Source of the DNA: Parasedimentitalea psychrophila
Lineage (GTDB): Bacteria > Pseudomonadota > Alphaproteobacteria > Rhodobacterales > Rhodobacteraceae
DNA length: 64,000 nucleotides
Assembly (NCBI RefSeq): GCF_030285785.1
Contig: NZ_CP127247.1
Location: 1,008,501-1,072,500 of the forward strand
Direction of reading: 5' to 3'
Shown: positions 16,407 to 25,745 of the stretch, one piece after another
Layout of the letters: every line of letters starts with the position of its first letter
How positions within the stretch are numbered: position 1 is the stretch's first letter
Notes under the pieces: model-generated
The model's database searches: none
What the model was told of the DNA's origin: nothing
What the model saw: only the letters and a program-made list of their open reading frames with translations
Made by a program: the position numbers and the translations under genes

Positions 16407-17000
16407 TTAATTGCCGCTCCAACAAGCATCATAGCCATAGCCCCAGCGCCAGCTCAGCCCGCTGCAGGGCCCGCCGCCAAATCGCACCGAGTAATACATG
16501 CTGCCCGCCAGCAGTTCATAGGCCTCGGCCACCTGCGCCGGGCTGACCCCATAGACCACCGCCAACTCGGCTTGACGGGCCTGTCCGGTCTCGGTGACAC
16601 AGAGCTGCAACGCCCGGTCAGCTGCCAGTCGCGCCGCATAGCTGTCGGCGGCCACCTGCGCCGCACCGGCCTGGTGATAGGCCCGGTCATGACTGACACA
16701 ACAGGTTTCAAACGGCGGCTGTTGCTGGTGGTCGCGGGCGAATTGTGGCCAATAGGCTGCAACCGCCTGCCAGGTGCTGGACAGGCCACCGCTACAGCCA
16801 TCGGTGGTAAAGGGATTAGCCGCCCCGGCTTTTGCCACCTGCACCATCAGCGCCTCATGCGCCTTCAGCTCCAGCCCGCGACCCAACTGGTCCCAGGCCT
16901 GAGCCGGGGCCGGTGCTTCCTGAGCCGGGGCTGGGCTGAACCACAGCGCCAACAGTACCGCCATCACAGAGCAGAGGCGCAATGACCTAGGGGCTGACAT
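16407..17000 (-). CDS. Exported phospholipase A2-like protein
   Basis: A 197-residue protein with a signal peptide (SVMAVLLALWFSPAPAQ). The core has DGCSGGLSSTWQ at about 67-78 and FETCCVSHDRAYH at about 97-109, resembling the Cys-Cys-x-x-His-Asp active site of secreted phospholipases A2. Further cysteines (LQLCVTE, GGGPCSGL, DACWSG) could give disulfides. Catalysis is an inference from the His-Asp pair; the calcium loop is not obvious. It overlaps the upstream GDPD gene by 14 nt, and that gene also acts on phospholipid head groups. Bacterial proteins of this form are usually annotated as hypothetical. Confidence 0.6.
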   Translation of the reverse strand: MSAPRSLRLCSVMAVLLALWFSPAPAQEAPAPAQAWDQLGRGLELKAHEALMVQVAKAGAANPFTTDGCSGGLSSTWQAVAAYWPQFARDHQQQPPFETCCVSHDRAYHQAGAAQVAADSYAARLAADRALQLCVTETGQARQAELAVVYGVSPAQVAEAYELLAGSMYYSVRFGGGPCSGLSWRWGYGYDACWSGN

Positions 17001-18831
17001 CTCTATACTCCCTGGGATTAAGATCCAGACCCAGCTCTTCGATCAGCCACAACACCATGCGTTCGGGGGTGTTCAGCTGCGCCCTGACCCGCAGCACCTC
17101 ATGCACCAGCGCCGGTTCATCGGTGATCAGCCCATCCACCCCCATCGAGATCATTTTGGACATTTGCAGCGGATCGTTGACGGTCCAGACATAGATATCC
17201 TTGCCCGCGGCCTGCACCGCGCCAATCAGCGCCGGGCTGGCAATTTCGGCCCGCACCGCAACAAAATCCCCGTCCAGCCCGGCCAGATCACCGACCTTGG
17301 TGGCGGCCAGAATGCCCGCCCGCCAGTCGGGGCGCAGGGATTTCGCCTTTTGTACCGATCCGTATTTCAGCGACATAAAGGCGATCTGGTCCGCCATATC
17401 CGCCGCCTCGACCAGGGCGACGCTGCGGCCCTCCAGATCAACATCAAAGCCATAGTGCTTGAACTCGATCAGCAGCTTGGCGCGGCCCTTGACCTGCAGC
17501 AGAACCTCGCTCAACAGCGGAATGCGCTGATCGGCGTAAGCCGGGTCATACCAGCTGCCGATATCAACTTGCTGCAACTGCTCCAGAGGTGCGGCGTGGA
17601 TCTGCAAATTGACCCTGGCCAGCTTCATCAAATCGGCGTCATGCATCACCACGATATGGCCGTCGGCGCTTTCCTGCACATCAATCTCGACCCAGTCAGC
17701 GCCCTGCTGCAGCGCCTCTTGGATCGCGGCTGTGGTGTTTTCCGGCTTGCTGCCGGCAGCGCCGCGATGGGCAATGATCTCGACTTCATCCGTGGCCTTT
17801 ACCGCGTCAAACAGCGACTGGCCCAGCCACAGGGACATGCCGGCCAGAACAACTGCGACACCAGCAAAGCCCAGCAATCCGGGACGCAGCCGCGATTGCC
17901 CACGCAGGTAACTGGGCAGTGGCGGATGCGCGCCGCCAAAATGGCGATCCAGTATAAGCGCCAATGCGCCCAGCGCGATGGCCGACAGCACCGCGTCGCC
18001 CGTCACCCAGAACAACAGCACAACAAGCGACAGCAGCAACACCCGGATCAAGTCGGTCTCTTCGCCCACTGGCATCCAGGCGATAATCCCACCCGCCACA
18101 GCCGCCAATACCGCCACCAGAGCCGTGCGCAGTAACACCCAGACCACCAGTTCGATCTGCAACTTGAGATGATGCCCCTTCATTCGCTGGGTGCTGATCC
18201 CAAAACTGCTAGGCGGTGATTGATCCTCGAACAGCACCAGATGCAGCGCCAGCGCCCAGGCTGACAGCCGTTGCAACAGAACCAGCGCCAGCGCCAGTGC
18301 GATCACCCCGATCAGAGCCACCGCCAGTTTGAAGGCAGGCGGGTGATAGCTCAGGTAGTAATTGATGTCATATTCGGTCAGCAGTGCCCAGGCCACCAGC
18401 CCTGCCACCGCAGCAAACGGCGCCGCCAGCAGCAGAATTCGCAGCAGCAGCAGGCCAATGAAAACCGCCAGCACATATAGTTTTCTGACCACCGACAGCA
18501 GCGCCACGCGGGCGGTTTGCCAGCGGTCGGCTTGCTCATAACGCAGCGAGGCGGCCATCACCGCAAAGCCGGTGACCTCGCCCACCATCACGATGCTGAC
18601 AACCACCAGCGACAGCACAAAACCGATCGGCGACAGCACAAACAGCGCAATATCCTGATCGGTCAGTGCCGATTGGCTGGAAAAGGATACCGCCAGGTTG
18701 ACCATCCCCCCCAGCAGCGGTGCAATCAGCGCCAGAGCCAGCAGTCGCAGCGACACATGCACCGCCAGAAACAACCGCCAGCGCCGTCTGGCGCCACCAT
18801 AGGCCTGTAAAACGTCGGATATAAATTTCAA
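16987..18831 (-). CDS. Membrane-anchored glycerophosphodiester phosphodiesterase
   Basis: A 614-residue protein. Residues 1-340 hold about seven to eight hydrophobic segments of the GDPD-associated membrane domain (for example FVLSPIGFVLSLVVVSIVMV). The C-terminal catalytic GDPD domain starts at about 350 with EIIAHRGAAGSKPENTTAA, then DWVEIDVQESADGHIVVMHD with the metal-binding Glu-x-Asp and His. It cleaves glycerophosphodiesters (deacylated phospholipids) to glycerol-3-phosphate and alcohol. It overlaps the PLA2-like gene by 14 nt. Confidence 0.88.
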   Translation of the reverse strand: MKFISDVLQAYGGARRRWRLFLAVHVSLRLLALALIAPLLGGMVNLAVSFSSQSALTDQDIALFVLSPIGFVLSLVVVSIVMVGEVTGFAVMAASLRYEQADRWQTARVALLSVVRKLYVLAVFIGLLLLRILLLAAPFAAVAGLVAWALLTEYDINYYLSYHPPAFKLAVALIGVIALALALVLLQRLSAWALALHLVLFEDQSPPSSFGISTQRMKGHHLKLQIELVVWVLLRTALVAVLAAVAGGIIAWMPVGEETDLIRVLLLSLVVLLFWVTGDAVLSAIALGALALILDRHFGGAHPPLPSYLRGQSRLRPGLLGFAGVAVVLAGMSLWLGQSLFDAVKATDEVEIIAHRGAAGSKPENTTAAIQEALQQGADWVEIDVQESADGHIVVMHDADLMKLARVNLQIHAAPLEQLQQVDIGSWYDPAYADQRIPLLSEVLLQVKGRAKLLIEFKHYGFDVDLEGRSVALVEAADMADQIAFMSLKYGSVQKAKSLRPDWRAGILAATKVGDLAGLDGDFVAVRAEIASPALIGAVQAAGKDIYVWTVNDPLQMSKMISMGVDGLITDEPALVHEVLRVRAQLNTPERMVLWLIEELGLDLNPREYRDVSP

Positions 18832-19042
18832 ACCAAACCTCCTGACATTCTGGCCCCATAGAACGACGGGGCGCGGCAGGTCTCAAGAGCGGATTGGCGC
18901 CAGCACAGGCTCAGCCGCGCAGCCCAAATGGCTCCCGCCCGGCATCGGTCTCCTGGCGGAGACGCTCTTCCCGTTGGGCGTGGCGCCGGTCCTGCGGACC
19001 AGCGCAGGGCTGCCGAGACGCACCAAAGCGGCCGATTTTTAG
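18832..19042. repeat. Non-coding spacer with GTTGGGC/GGCGCC-type repeat
   Basis: Contains GTTGGGCGTGGCGCCGGTCC (from about 18974), related to the repeats at 10479 and 10654, and hairpins such as GGTCC-TGC-GGACC next to it. On the minus strand it directly follows the DUF6173-like stop, so a terminator role is likely. No reading frame here looks coding. Confidence 0.45.
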
Positions 19043-19495
19043 TCAGGTCTCTTCGAGGTCTGACGCCAGTTTAAACCCAATCCGGTTGGCGGGCTTGTCC
19101 TGTTGCGGTTTGGGCAGCGCCCGCAGCATCACGTTCAACTGGGTGACATGCTGCACCAGCTGGGTTTTGCCACCGGCGCCGTCGGTGCCGTAAAAGGTGA
19201 TGATATCGGGATCGAAATAGCCCATGCCCTCGATCCGCAGCACCCCGGCCTCGCCGCCGACAAAGCCCATGGCGACCTCATGCTCGCCGTCCAGCTGTTC
19301 TTCAAAGTTCTGGATATAGAGGATCAGACGCTCATAGGCCCAGCGCGCGGCGCTTTTGTGATCGGCCAGTTTGTTCAGCGCCTCGGGCACTGTGGTCAAT
19401 CCGGCCTTTGCCTCGGGGTCGGCGTGGACCTCGTGCAGGCACGGCAATACTGCGGCTTCAACCGCCTCTGCCGACGTTTTAATATTATCCCCCAT
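19043..19495 (-). CDS. DUF6173-like protein
   Basis: A 150-residue soluble protein starting MGDNIKTSAEAVEAAVLPCL. It contains AARWAYERLILYIQNFEEQL, EVAMGFVGGEAGVLRIEGMG and TFYGTDGAGGKTQLVQHVTQ. This matches a small conserved family of unknown function found widely in alphaproteobacteria (DUF6173 as I recall, not checked). The start is the ATG at 19493-19495, 4 nt after the upstream metallo-hydrolase stop. It is the last gene of the acyl-CoA dehydrogenase unit. Confidence 0.65.
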   Translation of the reverse strand: MGDNIKTSAEAVEAAVLPCLHEVHADPEAKAGLTTVPEALNKLADHKSAARWAYERLILYIQNFEEQLDGEHEVAMGFVGGEAGVLRIEGMGYFDPDIITFYGTDGAGGKTQLVQHVTQLNVMLRALPKPQQDKPANRIGFKLASDLEET

Positions 19496-19499
19496 AACG

Positions 19500-20546
19500 C
19501 TACCCCTTACGCTGGTACAGCCAGGCGCCATCGTCGCGGCGGCTGCGGTCCAGTTTGCCAATACAATACAGGTGGTTCACATGCGCCACCGCCTCAACCA
19601 GGGCAAGGCCGTATTCGCCTTCTCCGATGCTGCGTTTGAACAGGGTCGAGAAGCACTCAGCGGCGGTTTTGGGCTGATCCAGATACTCCAGCAGCCGTTC
19701 GAGCGCGCCGTGGTGATTGTCGATCAGCTGCCGCATCCGCAGGGGCAGCCGGGTGAAGGGCAGTTTGTGGCCGCCCAGCGCGATATGATCGGCGCGCGCC
19801 AGCGGTGCCAGCCGCTCGCAGGCTTCTAGCCAGTCGGCCAGCGGGTCGGCCATCGGTTCGGTGGCATAGACGCCGATGTTGGGGCTGATCGAGGACAGGA
19901 TCTGGTCGCCGGTGATCACCAGATTGTCGTCGCGGCTCCAGAAGGTCGCATGTTCCGGCGCGTGGCCGTTGCCCATATGCACATCCCAGTCGCGACCCCC
20001 CATGCGGATCACATCATCCTGCTGGATGCGGGTAAAGCCCAGCGGCATCGGATAGACCACATCGGCAAAGTTGAAGGGCCGGTCGGCAACCCGTTTGTCA
20101 TAGATCTCAGGGTCCATGCCGGCGCTGCGGTAATAGTCGAGGGTTTCCTGCGGCCAGACCTCCTGCACGTCCAGCGTCAGCATGCGGGCAAACAGCCAGG
20201 CGGTGCGGGTGGTCACCAGCTCAGCCCCGTGTTCGCTCTGAAACCAGCCGGCATTGCCGATGTGATCGGGGTGGTGATGGGTGACCACCACCCGCTTGAC
20301 CGGCTTGCCAGCCAGCGGCCCCGCCATCAGTTGCTCCCAGATCGCGCGGGTCTTTTTGGAGGAGAACCCGGTGTCGATCACCGTCCAGCTGTCACCGTCG
20401 TCCAGCGCATAGACATTCACATGGTCCAGCTTCATTGGCAGCGGCAGCCGCATCCAGAGCACGCCTGTCACGATCTCGATCGCCTCGCCCGGTGCTGGGG
20501 GCACCTCCCAGGGGTGGCGCATGGTGACTTCGGGAACGCTGGTCAT
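19500..20546 (-). CDS. MBL-fold metallo-hydrolase
   Basis: A 348-residue metallo-beta-lactamase-fold enzyme. It has the zinc motif VVTHHHPDHIGNAGW (about 87-101), a later GNGHAPEH with the third-strand His, and TGDQILSSISPNIGVY with the bridging Asp. A C-terminal helical extension (LPFTRLPLRMRQLIDNHHGA) resembles the BLACT winged-helix region of the beta-lactamase-like 2 group, which suggests a thioesterase-like or hydrolytic role. It overlaps the acyl-CoA dehydrogenase stop by 4 nt, so a joint acyl-CoA or organic-acid pathway is plausible. The substrate is unknown. Confidence 0.85.
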   Translation of the reverse strand: MTSVPEVTMRHPWEVPPAPGEAIEIVTGVLWMRLPLPMKLDHVNVYALDDGDSWTVIDTGFSSKKTRAIWEQLMAGPLAGKPVKRVVVTHHHPDHIGNAGWFQSEHGAELVTTRTAWLFARMLTLDVQEVWPQETLDYYRSAGMDPEIYDKRVADRPFNFADVVYPMPLGFTRIQQDDVIRMGGRDWDVHMGNGHAPEHATFWSRDDNLVITGDQILSSISPNIGVYATEPMADPLADWLEACERLAPLARADHIALGGHKLPFTRLPLRMRQLIDNHHGALERLLEYLDQPKTAAECFSTLFKRSIGEGEYGLALVEAVAHVNHLYCIGKLDRSRRDDGAWLYQRKG

Positions 20547-22252
20547 GATTGTCCTGCCAATTCTTCCAAGGTTAGCGCATAGGCGCCATCGGCGCCGGCC
20601 TGCGCATGGGCAAGCAGCCCTGCATGTTCCGGCAGCAGCCGGGTGATATAGAACCGCGCCAGTTTTTCACGCGGACCGCCCAGATCTGCCATCGCTGCGC
20701 TCAGGTGGAAGTGCCCCCCCAGTACCCGTGCAAAAGCCCGCAGGTAAGGAACCGCACCGGCAAAGCGGTCGTTCATTTTGTCCTGTGCCACAAGCCAGTC
20801 GGTGGCTTCACGCAACGACTCGCAGGCCTGCCAGACGCTTTCGGCCATGTTGGGATGGGTTGCGCGGGCCCGTTCTGCCTGTTCCTCGATCTCGTCCATC
20901 AGCCGGTTGGCCATATCGCCGCCGTCCAGCATCTTGCGGCCCACCAGATCCATCGCCTGAATGCCATTGGTGCCCTCATAAATCGAGGTCACCCGCACAT
21001 CGCGCAGGAACTGCGCCGCGCCGGTCTCTTCGATAAAGCCCATGCCGCCATGCACCTGCACGCCGGTATCGGCCATCGAGATCCCGGTGTCGGTGCCAAA
21101 GACCTTGGAAATCGGGGTCAGAAACGCCGCCCTTGCGGCCCAGTCGGCGGCGCCGGTGGCGGCCTGCATATCAATGGCTACCGCACAGGACAGCATGATC
21201 GCACGAGCGGCAAACAGATCGGCCTTCATCGACATCAGCATCCGCCGCACATCCGCGTGATCGACGATTGTACCGCTGTCGCTGCGCCCCTGCCTGCGCT
21301 CCAGCGCATAGCCCAGCGCCTGCTGATAGGCCGCCTCGCCAACGCCAATGCCCTGACCGCCAACGCCCAGACGGGCGTTGTTCATCATGGTGAACATTGC
21401 CGCCATGCCGCCATGTTCGCGGCCAACCAGCCACCCCTTGGCGCCATCATATTGCATCACACAGGTGGGCGAGCCATGCAGGCCCATCTTGTGCTCCAGG
21501 CTGACCACGCTCAGGTCGTTGGGCACACCCGCATCGCCATTTTCATCCGGCAGGTATTTTGGCACCAGGAACAGCGAGATCCCCTTGGTCCCCGGCACCC
21601 CGTCTGGCAGCCGTGCCAGCACCAAGTGGCAGATATTGCTGCAGAAATCATTGTCGCCCCAGCTGATGAAGATCTTTTGACCGCTGACCGCATAGGTGCC
21701 ATCGCCATTGGCTTGCGCCTTCGACGCCAGCGCCCCCACATCCGATCCGGCCTGCGCCTCGGTCAGGTTCATGGTGCCCGCCCATTCGCCGGAAATCAGC
21801 TTGGGCAGATACAGATCCTTAAGCGCGTCACTGGCGTGATGCGCCAGCGCCTCGATCTGACCCTGCGACATCAGCGGTGCCAGTTGCAGCGACAGGCAGG
21901 CGCCGCTCATCATTTCATTGACGCAAGTGGTCAGCGCCATCGGCAGCGCCATGCCACCGTATCCCTCGGGGGCGCTCATGCCGATCCAACCGCCCTCGGC
22001 GATCGCCGTCCAGCCTGCGGCAAATCCGGGTGAGCTGCGCAACACGCCGTTTTCCAGATGGGCCGGCTGCAGGTCTCCCGCGCGCTGCAACGGCGCCATC
22101 ACCGTGTCGCATAGTTTGCCAGCTTCGGTCAGAATGGCGCTGGTCAAATCACCCGAGGCCTCGGCGAATTTTGGGGTCGCGGCGACCTGCCCGTAGCCAA
22201 CAATCTGGTTCAGTAGAAATTCATACTCGGGAACGGGTGCGCGAAAACTCAT
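20543..22252 (-). CDS. Acyl-CoA dehydrogenase, large (DmdC-like) type
   Basis: A 569-residue FAD enzyme. ATG 22250-22252 (MSFRAPVPEYEFLLNQIVGY) is chosen over a start 22 codons upstream. Motifs include MNLTEAQAGSDVGALASKAQ and GQKIFISWGDNDF in the substrate/FAD domain, FTMMNNARLGVGGQGIGVGE, and the helical domain with QVHGGMGFIEETGAAQFLRD and YEGTNGIQAMDLVGRKML. Length and C-terminal extension match the subgroup that includes 3-methylmercaptopropionyl-CoA dehydrogenase (DmdC), of which roseobacters have several paralogues. The true substrate cannot be read. Electrons would go through ETF to the ETF-QO at 4.8 kb. Confidence 0.88.
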   Translation of the reverse strand: MSFRAPVPEYEFLLNQIVGYGQVAATPKFAEASGDLTSAILTEAGKLCDTVMAPLQRAGDLQPAHLENGVLRSSPGFAAGWTAIAEGGWIGMSAPEGYGGMALPMALTTCVNEMMSGACLSLQLAPLMSQGQIEALAHHASDALKDLYLPKLISGEWAGTMNLTEAQAGSDVGALASKAQANGDGTYAVSGQKIFISWGDNDFCSNICHLVLARLPDGVPGTKGISLFLVPKYLPDENGDAGVPNDLSVVSLEHKMGLHGSPTCVMQYDGAKGWLVGREHGGMAAMFTMMNNARLGVGGQGIGVGEAAYQQALGYALERRQGRSDSGTIVDHADVRRMLMSMKADLFAARAIMLSCAVAIDMQAATGAADWAARAAFLTPISKVFGTDTGISMADTGVQVHGGMGFIEETGAAQFLRDVRVTSIYEGTNGIQAMDLVGRKMLDGGDMANRLMDEIEEQAERARATHPNMAESVWQACESLREATDWLVAQDKMNDRFAGAVPYLRAFARVLGGHFHLSAAMADLGGPREKLARFYITRLLPEHAGLLAHAQAGADGAYALTLEELAGQS

Positions 22253-22380
22253 GGCATCCTCTTTCTGTGGCGCTGCGCCGTGGGCTTGGAATTCCTGTGC
22301 GCAGCCGGTAACTGTCAAAGCTTGGACAAATATCTAGCGGGGCCAGCCGCGCAAGCAAACCGAAACGCGGCGTCACCTAT

Positions 22381-23331
22381 ATGAGCAGTAAACATACTAT
22401 AATACTGGGTTCTGAACAGCCAGACCTGCAGCAGGCAGCGGCATTATTGCGGGCAGGCAAGCTGGTCGCCTTTCCCACCGAGACCGTTTACGGTCTGGGC
22501 GGAGACGCTCGTCAGGGTCAGGCGGTCGCCGCTATATTCGAGGCCAAGGGGCGGCCAAATTTCAACCCTCTGATCGCGCATATGGCCTCGATTGAAGCCG
22601 CTCGGCGCTACGTTCAGTGGACCGATCAGGCAGAGCTGCTGGCCAAGGCCTTTTGGCCCGGGCCGCTGACCTTGGTGCTGCCGCTGCGCGACGGCCACGG
22701 CATTTCACCGCTGGTCACCGCCGGGCTGGAGACACTGGCCATCCGGGTGCCCGCGCACCCCACCGCACGGCGCTTGCTGGCGCTGGTCGATGGGCCGGTT
22801 GCGGCACCCTCTGCCAACCCCTCGGGGCGGATAAGCCCCACCACAGCCGCCCATGTTGAGGCCGGGCTGGGCGGGCGACTGGCCGCCATTATCGATGACG
22901 GGCCCTGCGGTGTCGGCCTGGAATCCACCATTGTCGGCCTGGCTGGCCCCCATCCCATGTTGCTGCGCCCCGGCGGTCTCGCCGCCGAGGAGATCGAAGC
23001 CGCGCTGGGTCAGCCGCTGCAACAGCGCGACACCAATGATGCACTGACCGCACCGGGGCAATTGCTGTCCCACTACGCGCCAAACGAGCGGGTGCGGCTG
23101 AATGCTACTCAGGCCGAGCCCGGCGAGCTGATGCTGGGATTTGGCGCCATGGCCTGTGATCTGAACCTCTCGGCCAGCGGCAGCCTGATCGAGGCGGCAG
23201 CCAATCTGTTTGGCCACCTGCATCAGCTTGATGCCCTAGGCAGGCCGATCGCCGTTGCCCCGGTGCCCAATCATGGGCTTGGTCAGGCCATCAATGACCG
23301 CCTGCAGCGCGCCGCCGCCCCGAGAGACTGA
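22381..23331 (+). CDS. tsaC: Threonylcarbamoyl-AMP synthase (Sua5/TsaC type)
   Basis: Makes threonylcarbamoyl-AMP from Thr, bicarbonate and ATP for the t6A37 modification of ANN-decoding tRNAs. The 316-residue protein has FPTETVYGLGGDA, the KxR motif AKGRPNFNPLI (about 57-67) and the SxN motif PSANPSGRISPTTAAHV. It also has the linker and C-terminal Sua5 domain (LLSHYAPNERVRL), so it is the long Sua5 form rather than short TsaC. Divergent from the acyl-CoA dehydrogenase unit with a 128-bp gap. Confidence 0.93.
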   Translation: MSSKHTIILGSEQPDLQQAAALLRAGKLVAFPTETVYGLGGDARQGQAVAAIFEAKGRPNFNPLIAHMASIEAARRYVQWTDQAELLAKAFWPGPLTLVLPLRDGHGISPLVTAGLETLAIRVPAHPTARRLLALVDGPVAAPSANPSGRISPTTAAHVEAGLGGRLAAIIDDGPCGVGLESTIVGLAGPHPMLLRPGGLAAEEIEAALGQPLQQRDTNDALTAPGQLLSHYAPNERVRLNATQAEPGELMLGFGAMACDLNLSASGSLIEAAANLFGHLHQLDALGRPIAVAPVPNHGLGQAINDRLQRAAAPRD

Positions 23332-23631
23332 CAAACCCCGAGAGATTGACAAACAAGGGCTCCCGCGCCCACACAGCCCCCGGCTACGCCGGTCGCAATG
23401 ACGGTCTTGGGCCGGGCGCGGCTGCGCCGCGCGGAGCTAGCTGCAAGCCACTGCGCTGCGGCGCGGGCGCAACGCGGTGACGCGGTACAGTCCTGCAATA
23501 TCCTTGAATTGGAACCTTGAGAGGCAGGTCTCAGCAAAACGCCCACAGCGGGCGCCAAGCCCGGTGCCACGCCCAACTGGCAACGGCCTCCGTCAGGAGG
23601 GCGGGGATGGACGGGAGCTCATCGAGAGGCC
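23332..23631. repeat. 300-bp non-coding gap with palindromic repeats
   Basis: Lies between convergent tsaC and yqgE. It contains GC-rich inverted repeats (GGCGCGGCTGCGCCGCGCGG near 23415) and a diverged copy of the GTTGGGCGTGGC repeat in minus orientation near 23565-23590. No frame resembles a protein. It probably contains the transcription ends of both genes. Confidence 0.45.
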
Positions 23632-24189
23632 TCACGCATGGCCCGCCTCACTTGACAGCCCCAGCGGATCAACGCCAATCGACTGCAGCGCTGCACCCCA
23701 TTTCTGATCATCCTCGGTGTCAAAGACCAGCGCCGCTGTCGCCGCGACGGTCAGCCAGCCATTCAGGCCGATCTCGCTCTCCAGCTGCCCCGCCCCCCAG
23801 CCCGCATAGCCCAACATCATCAGCACCTGATCGGGGCCTTTGCCAATGGCGATATCCTCCAGGATATCCAGCGTCGCGGTCATCGAACACACCTCGGACA
23901 CATGCAGCGAGTTCAGGCTGGCCTCATAGTCCGGCGTATGCAGCACAAATCCGCGCTGGGTCTCGACAGGACCGCCAAAGCGCACCGGAATTTGCCCCCG
24001 TGATACCGGGACGGGCTTGATATCCAGCTGCCGCAGCAGATCGCCCAATTGCACTTCGGGAGCCGTTTTGTTGACGATCAGCCCCATCGCGCCGTCTTTG
24101 GTATGGGAACACAGAAACACCACCGTGTGCTCAAACCGTTCGTCTCCCATGCCGGGCATGGCAATCAGAAGTTTACCGGTGAGATCCAT
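23632..24189 (-). CDS. YqgE/AlgH-family protein
   Basis: A 185-residue protein opening [20 protein letters not shown], with [20 protein letters not shown] and [16 protein letters not shown], followed by [20 protein letters not shown]. These are the standard YqgE (DUF179) motifs. Cytosolic; the molecular role is unknown, although the Pseudomonas AlgH homologue affects alginate regulation. Full length. The gene is monocistronic here. Confidence 0.92.
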   Translation of the reverse strand: MDLTGKLLIAMPGMGDERFEHTVVFLCSHTKDGAMGLIVNKTAPEVQLGDLLRQLDIKPVPVSRGQIPVRFGGPVETQRGFVLHTPDYEASLNSLHVSEVCSMTATLDILEDIAIGKGPDQVLMMLGYAGWGAGQLESEIGLNGWLTVAATAALVFDTEDDQKWGAALQSIGVDPLGLSSEAGHA

Positions 24190-24438
24190 ATGCCGTTCCC
24201 TCTCTGCTCCAACGCTTATCCAGCGCTCGACGTTGACCGGGCCGCAGACCCACCCCTGTCACCCTGGGTGACAGGGGTGGGCCCGGCCCTCTGCCTTAAT
24301 CATGACGCGGCACGAGGCCCTGCGCAAGGGTGGGCTGCCAGCGCTCCCCCGGCGGCAAAGCCATTTCTGACCCCGACAAATCCGGGCTAACCACAACGTG
24401 ACTTGGCTTTTCACTGCCGACAGCGCATCTATTGTGCC

Positions 24439-25269
24439 ATGACACAAGCTCTCAATATTCTATGCGCCGGACTGCTGGCCTTTGCCGCTCCCACCCTGGC
24501 GGCCAGTGACACGGCCAGTGACACGGCCAGTGACTCTGGCCCGCTGGTGGAAATCGAGGTGCTGGACGGTGGCCGCACCGCCCGTGGCACCTATATGGGC
24601 GCCCTGCGACTGACCCTGCAGGCGGGCTGGAAAACCTATTGGCGCAGTCCCGGCGATGCCGGCATCCCGCCCAACTTTGATTGGCGCGGCTCCAGCAATA
24701 TCGCGACTTTGGCGATCATCTGGCCCACCCCTGAGGTCACCATGACCTCGGGCTACCAGACCATTGGCTACCATGATCAATTGGTGCTGCCGATCGAAAT
24801 CACCGCCAGCAGTCCCGACCTGCCCGTGACCTTGGCCGGCCAGATGATGCTTGGCCTGTGCAAGGACATCTGTGTGCCCTCTGAAGTGTCCTTTGATCAC
24901 CAGTTGAACCTGCAGGCCGACCGCAACCCGGCCATTGCCGCCGCGATGGCAAACCGCCCCTATTCCGCCCAAGAGGCCGGGGTGAAATCCACCACCTGCA
25001 GCTTGTCTGCAACCAAATACGGCATCCAGGTGGAGGCGCGCATCTCGATGCCAGCGGCGGGTAACACCGAGGTTGCGGTGATCGAGTCCGGCACACCTTT
25101 GGCCTTTGGCGGCGCCACCGCCACCAAGCGGCGCGGCAATATGCTGATCGCCACAACCGAGTTCCTGCCCACCAGCAACGATGGTTTTGCGCTGGACCGT
25201 TCCAAACTGCGGATCACCGTGCTGGGCAGCCGCCATGCAGTGGACATTCGCGGCTGCGCTGCCGGATAA
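24439..25269 (+). CDS. Exported DsbD-alpha-type (protein-disulfide reductase domain) protein
   Basis: A 276-residue protein; ATG 24439 is followed by a signal peptide (MTQALNILCAGLLAFAAPTL). The mature N-terminus carries a 12-bp tandem repeat coding SDTA units. The body contains GGRTARGTYMGALRLTLQAG, WKTYWRSPGDAGIPPNFDW and a cysteine pair in MLGLCKDICVPSEV, as in the periplasmic N-terminal domain of DsbD/ScsB-like proteins. It lacks the membrane and thioredoxin parts. It probably handles disulfides or copper stress in the periplasm together with a partner. The NUDIX gene follows 18 nt downstream. Confidence 0.8.
   Translation: MTQALNILCAGLLAFAAPTLAASDTASDTASDSGPLVEIEVLDGGRTARGTYMGALRLTLQAGWKTYWRSPGDAGIPPNFDWRGSSNIATLAIIWPTPEVTMTSGYQTIGYHDQLVLPIEITASSPDLPVTLAGQMMLGLCKDICVPSEVSFDHQLNLQADRNPAIAAAMANRPYSAQEAGVKSTTCSLSATKYGIQVEARISMPAAGNTEVAVIESGTPLAFGGATATKRRGNMLIATTEFLPTSNDGFALDRSKLRITVLGSRHAVDIRGCAAG
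24501..24534 (+). repeat. 12-bp tandem repeat at the signal-peptide boundary
   Basis: GGCCAGTGACAC occurs twice exactly and a third time partly (24501-24534), encoding ASDTASDTASDSG just after the predicted cleavage site. In-frame length variation would be tolerated. Confidence 0.75.
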
Positions 25270-25287
25270 CCTCAGGATTCCCCCACT

Positions 25288-25725
25288 ATGCCCCCAACCA
25301 TGAACCGTCCCCTTGTCGGCGCCATTGCTGTGGTCTGCCACCGCGATCGTGTCATTCTGGTGCAACGCGGCAAACAGCCGAGCGCTGGCATGTGGGGCTT
25401 TCCCGGTGGCCACCTAGAGCTGGGCGAGACCGCGCTGCAGGCCGCTGCCCGCGAATTATTTGAGGAAACCGGCGTCACCGCCCGGCCGCTAGGGTATCTC
25501 ACCAATATTGATGTGATCCTGCGCGACACCCATGGCGCGGTGGCGCAACAGTATCTGCTGGCGGCGGTGCTCTGTGACTATCAGCAGGGCACACCGCAGC
25601 CGGCCGACGATGCCGCCCAGGCCCTCTGGATGCCGATCAACGAATTTGAGACCTGCGGCCTGCCGCTGCTGGATCAAGTCGCCGAGGTGGCGCATATGGC
25701 GCAGGCCCGTATGCACAACCGGTAG
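25288..25725 (+). CDS. NUDIX hydrolase
   Basis: A 145-residue protein with a complete Nudix box (GGHLELGETALQAAARELFE followed by ETG, about 38-60) and IAVVCHRDRVILVQRGKQPS before it. The form resembles ADP-ribose or nucleotide-sugar pyrophosphatases and MutT-like enzymes; the substrate cannot be told. ATG 25288 is used, and ATG 25300 is an alternative. It lies 18 nt after the DsbD-type gene and is probably co-transcribed. Confidence 0.88.
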   Translation: MPPTMNRPLVGAIAVVCHRDRVILVQRGKQPSAGMWGFPGGHLELGETALQAAARELFEETGVTARPLGYLTNIDVILRDTHGAVAQQYLLAAVLCDYQQGTPQPADDAAQALWMPINEFETCGLPLLDQVAEVAHMAQARMHNR

Positions 25726-25745
25726 ATCGGCAGAGAGCTGGTACC

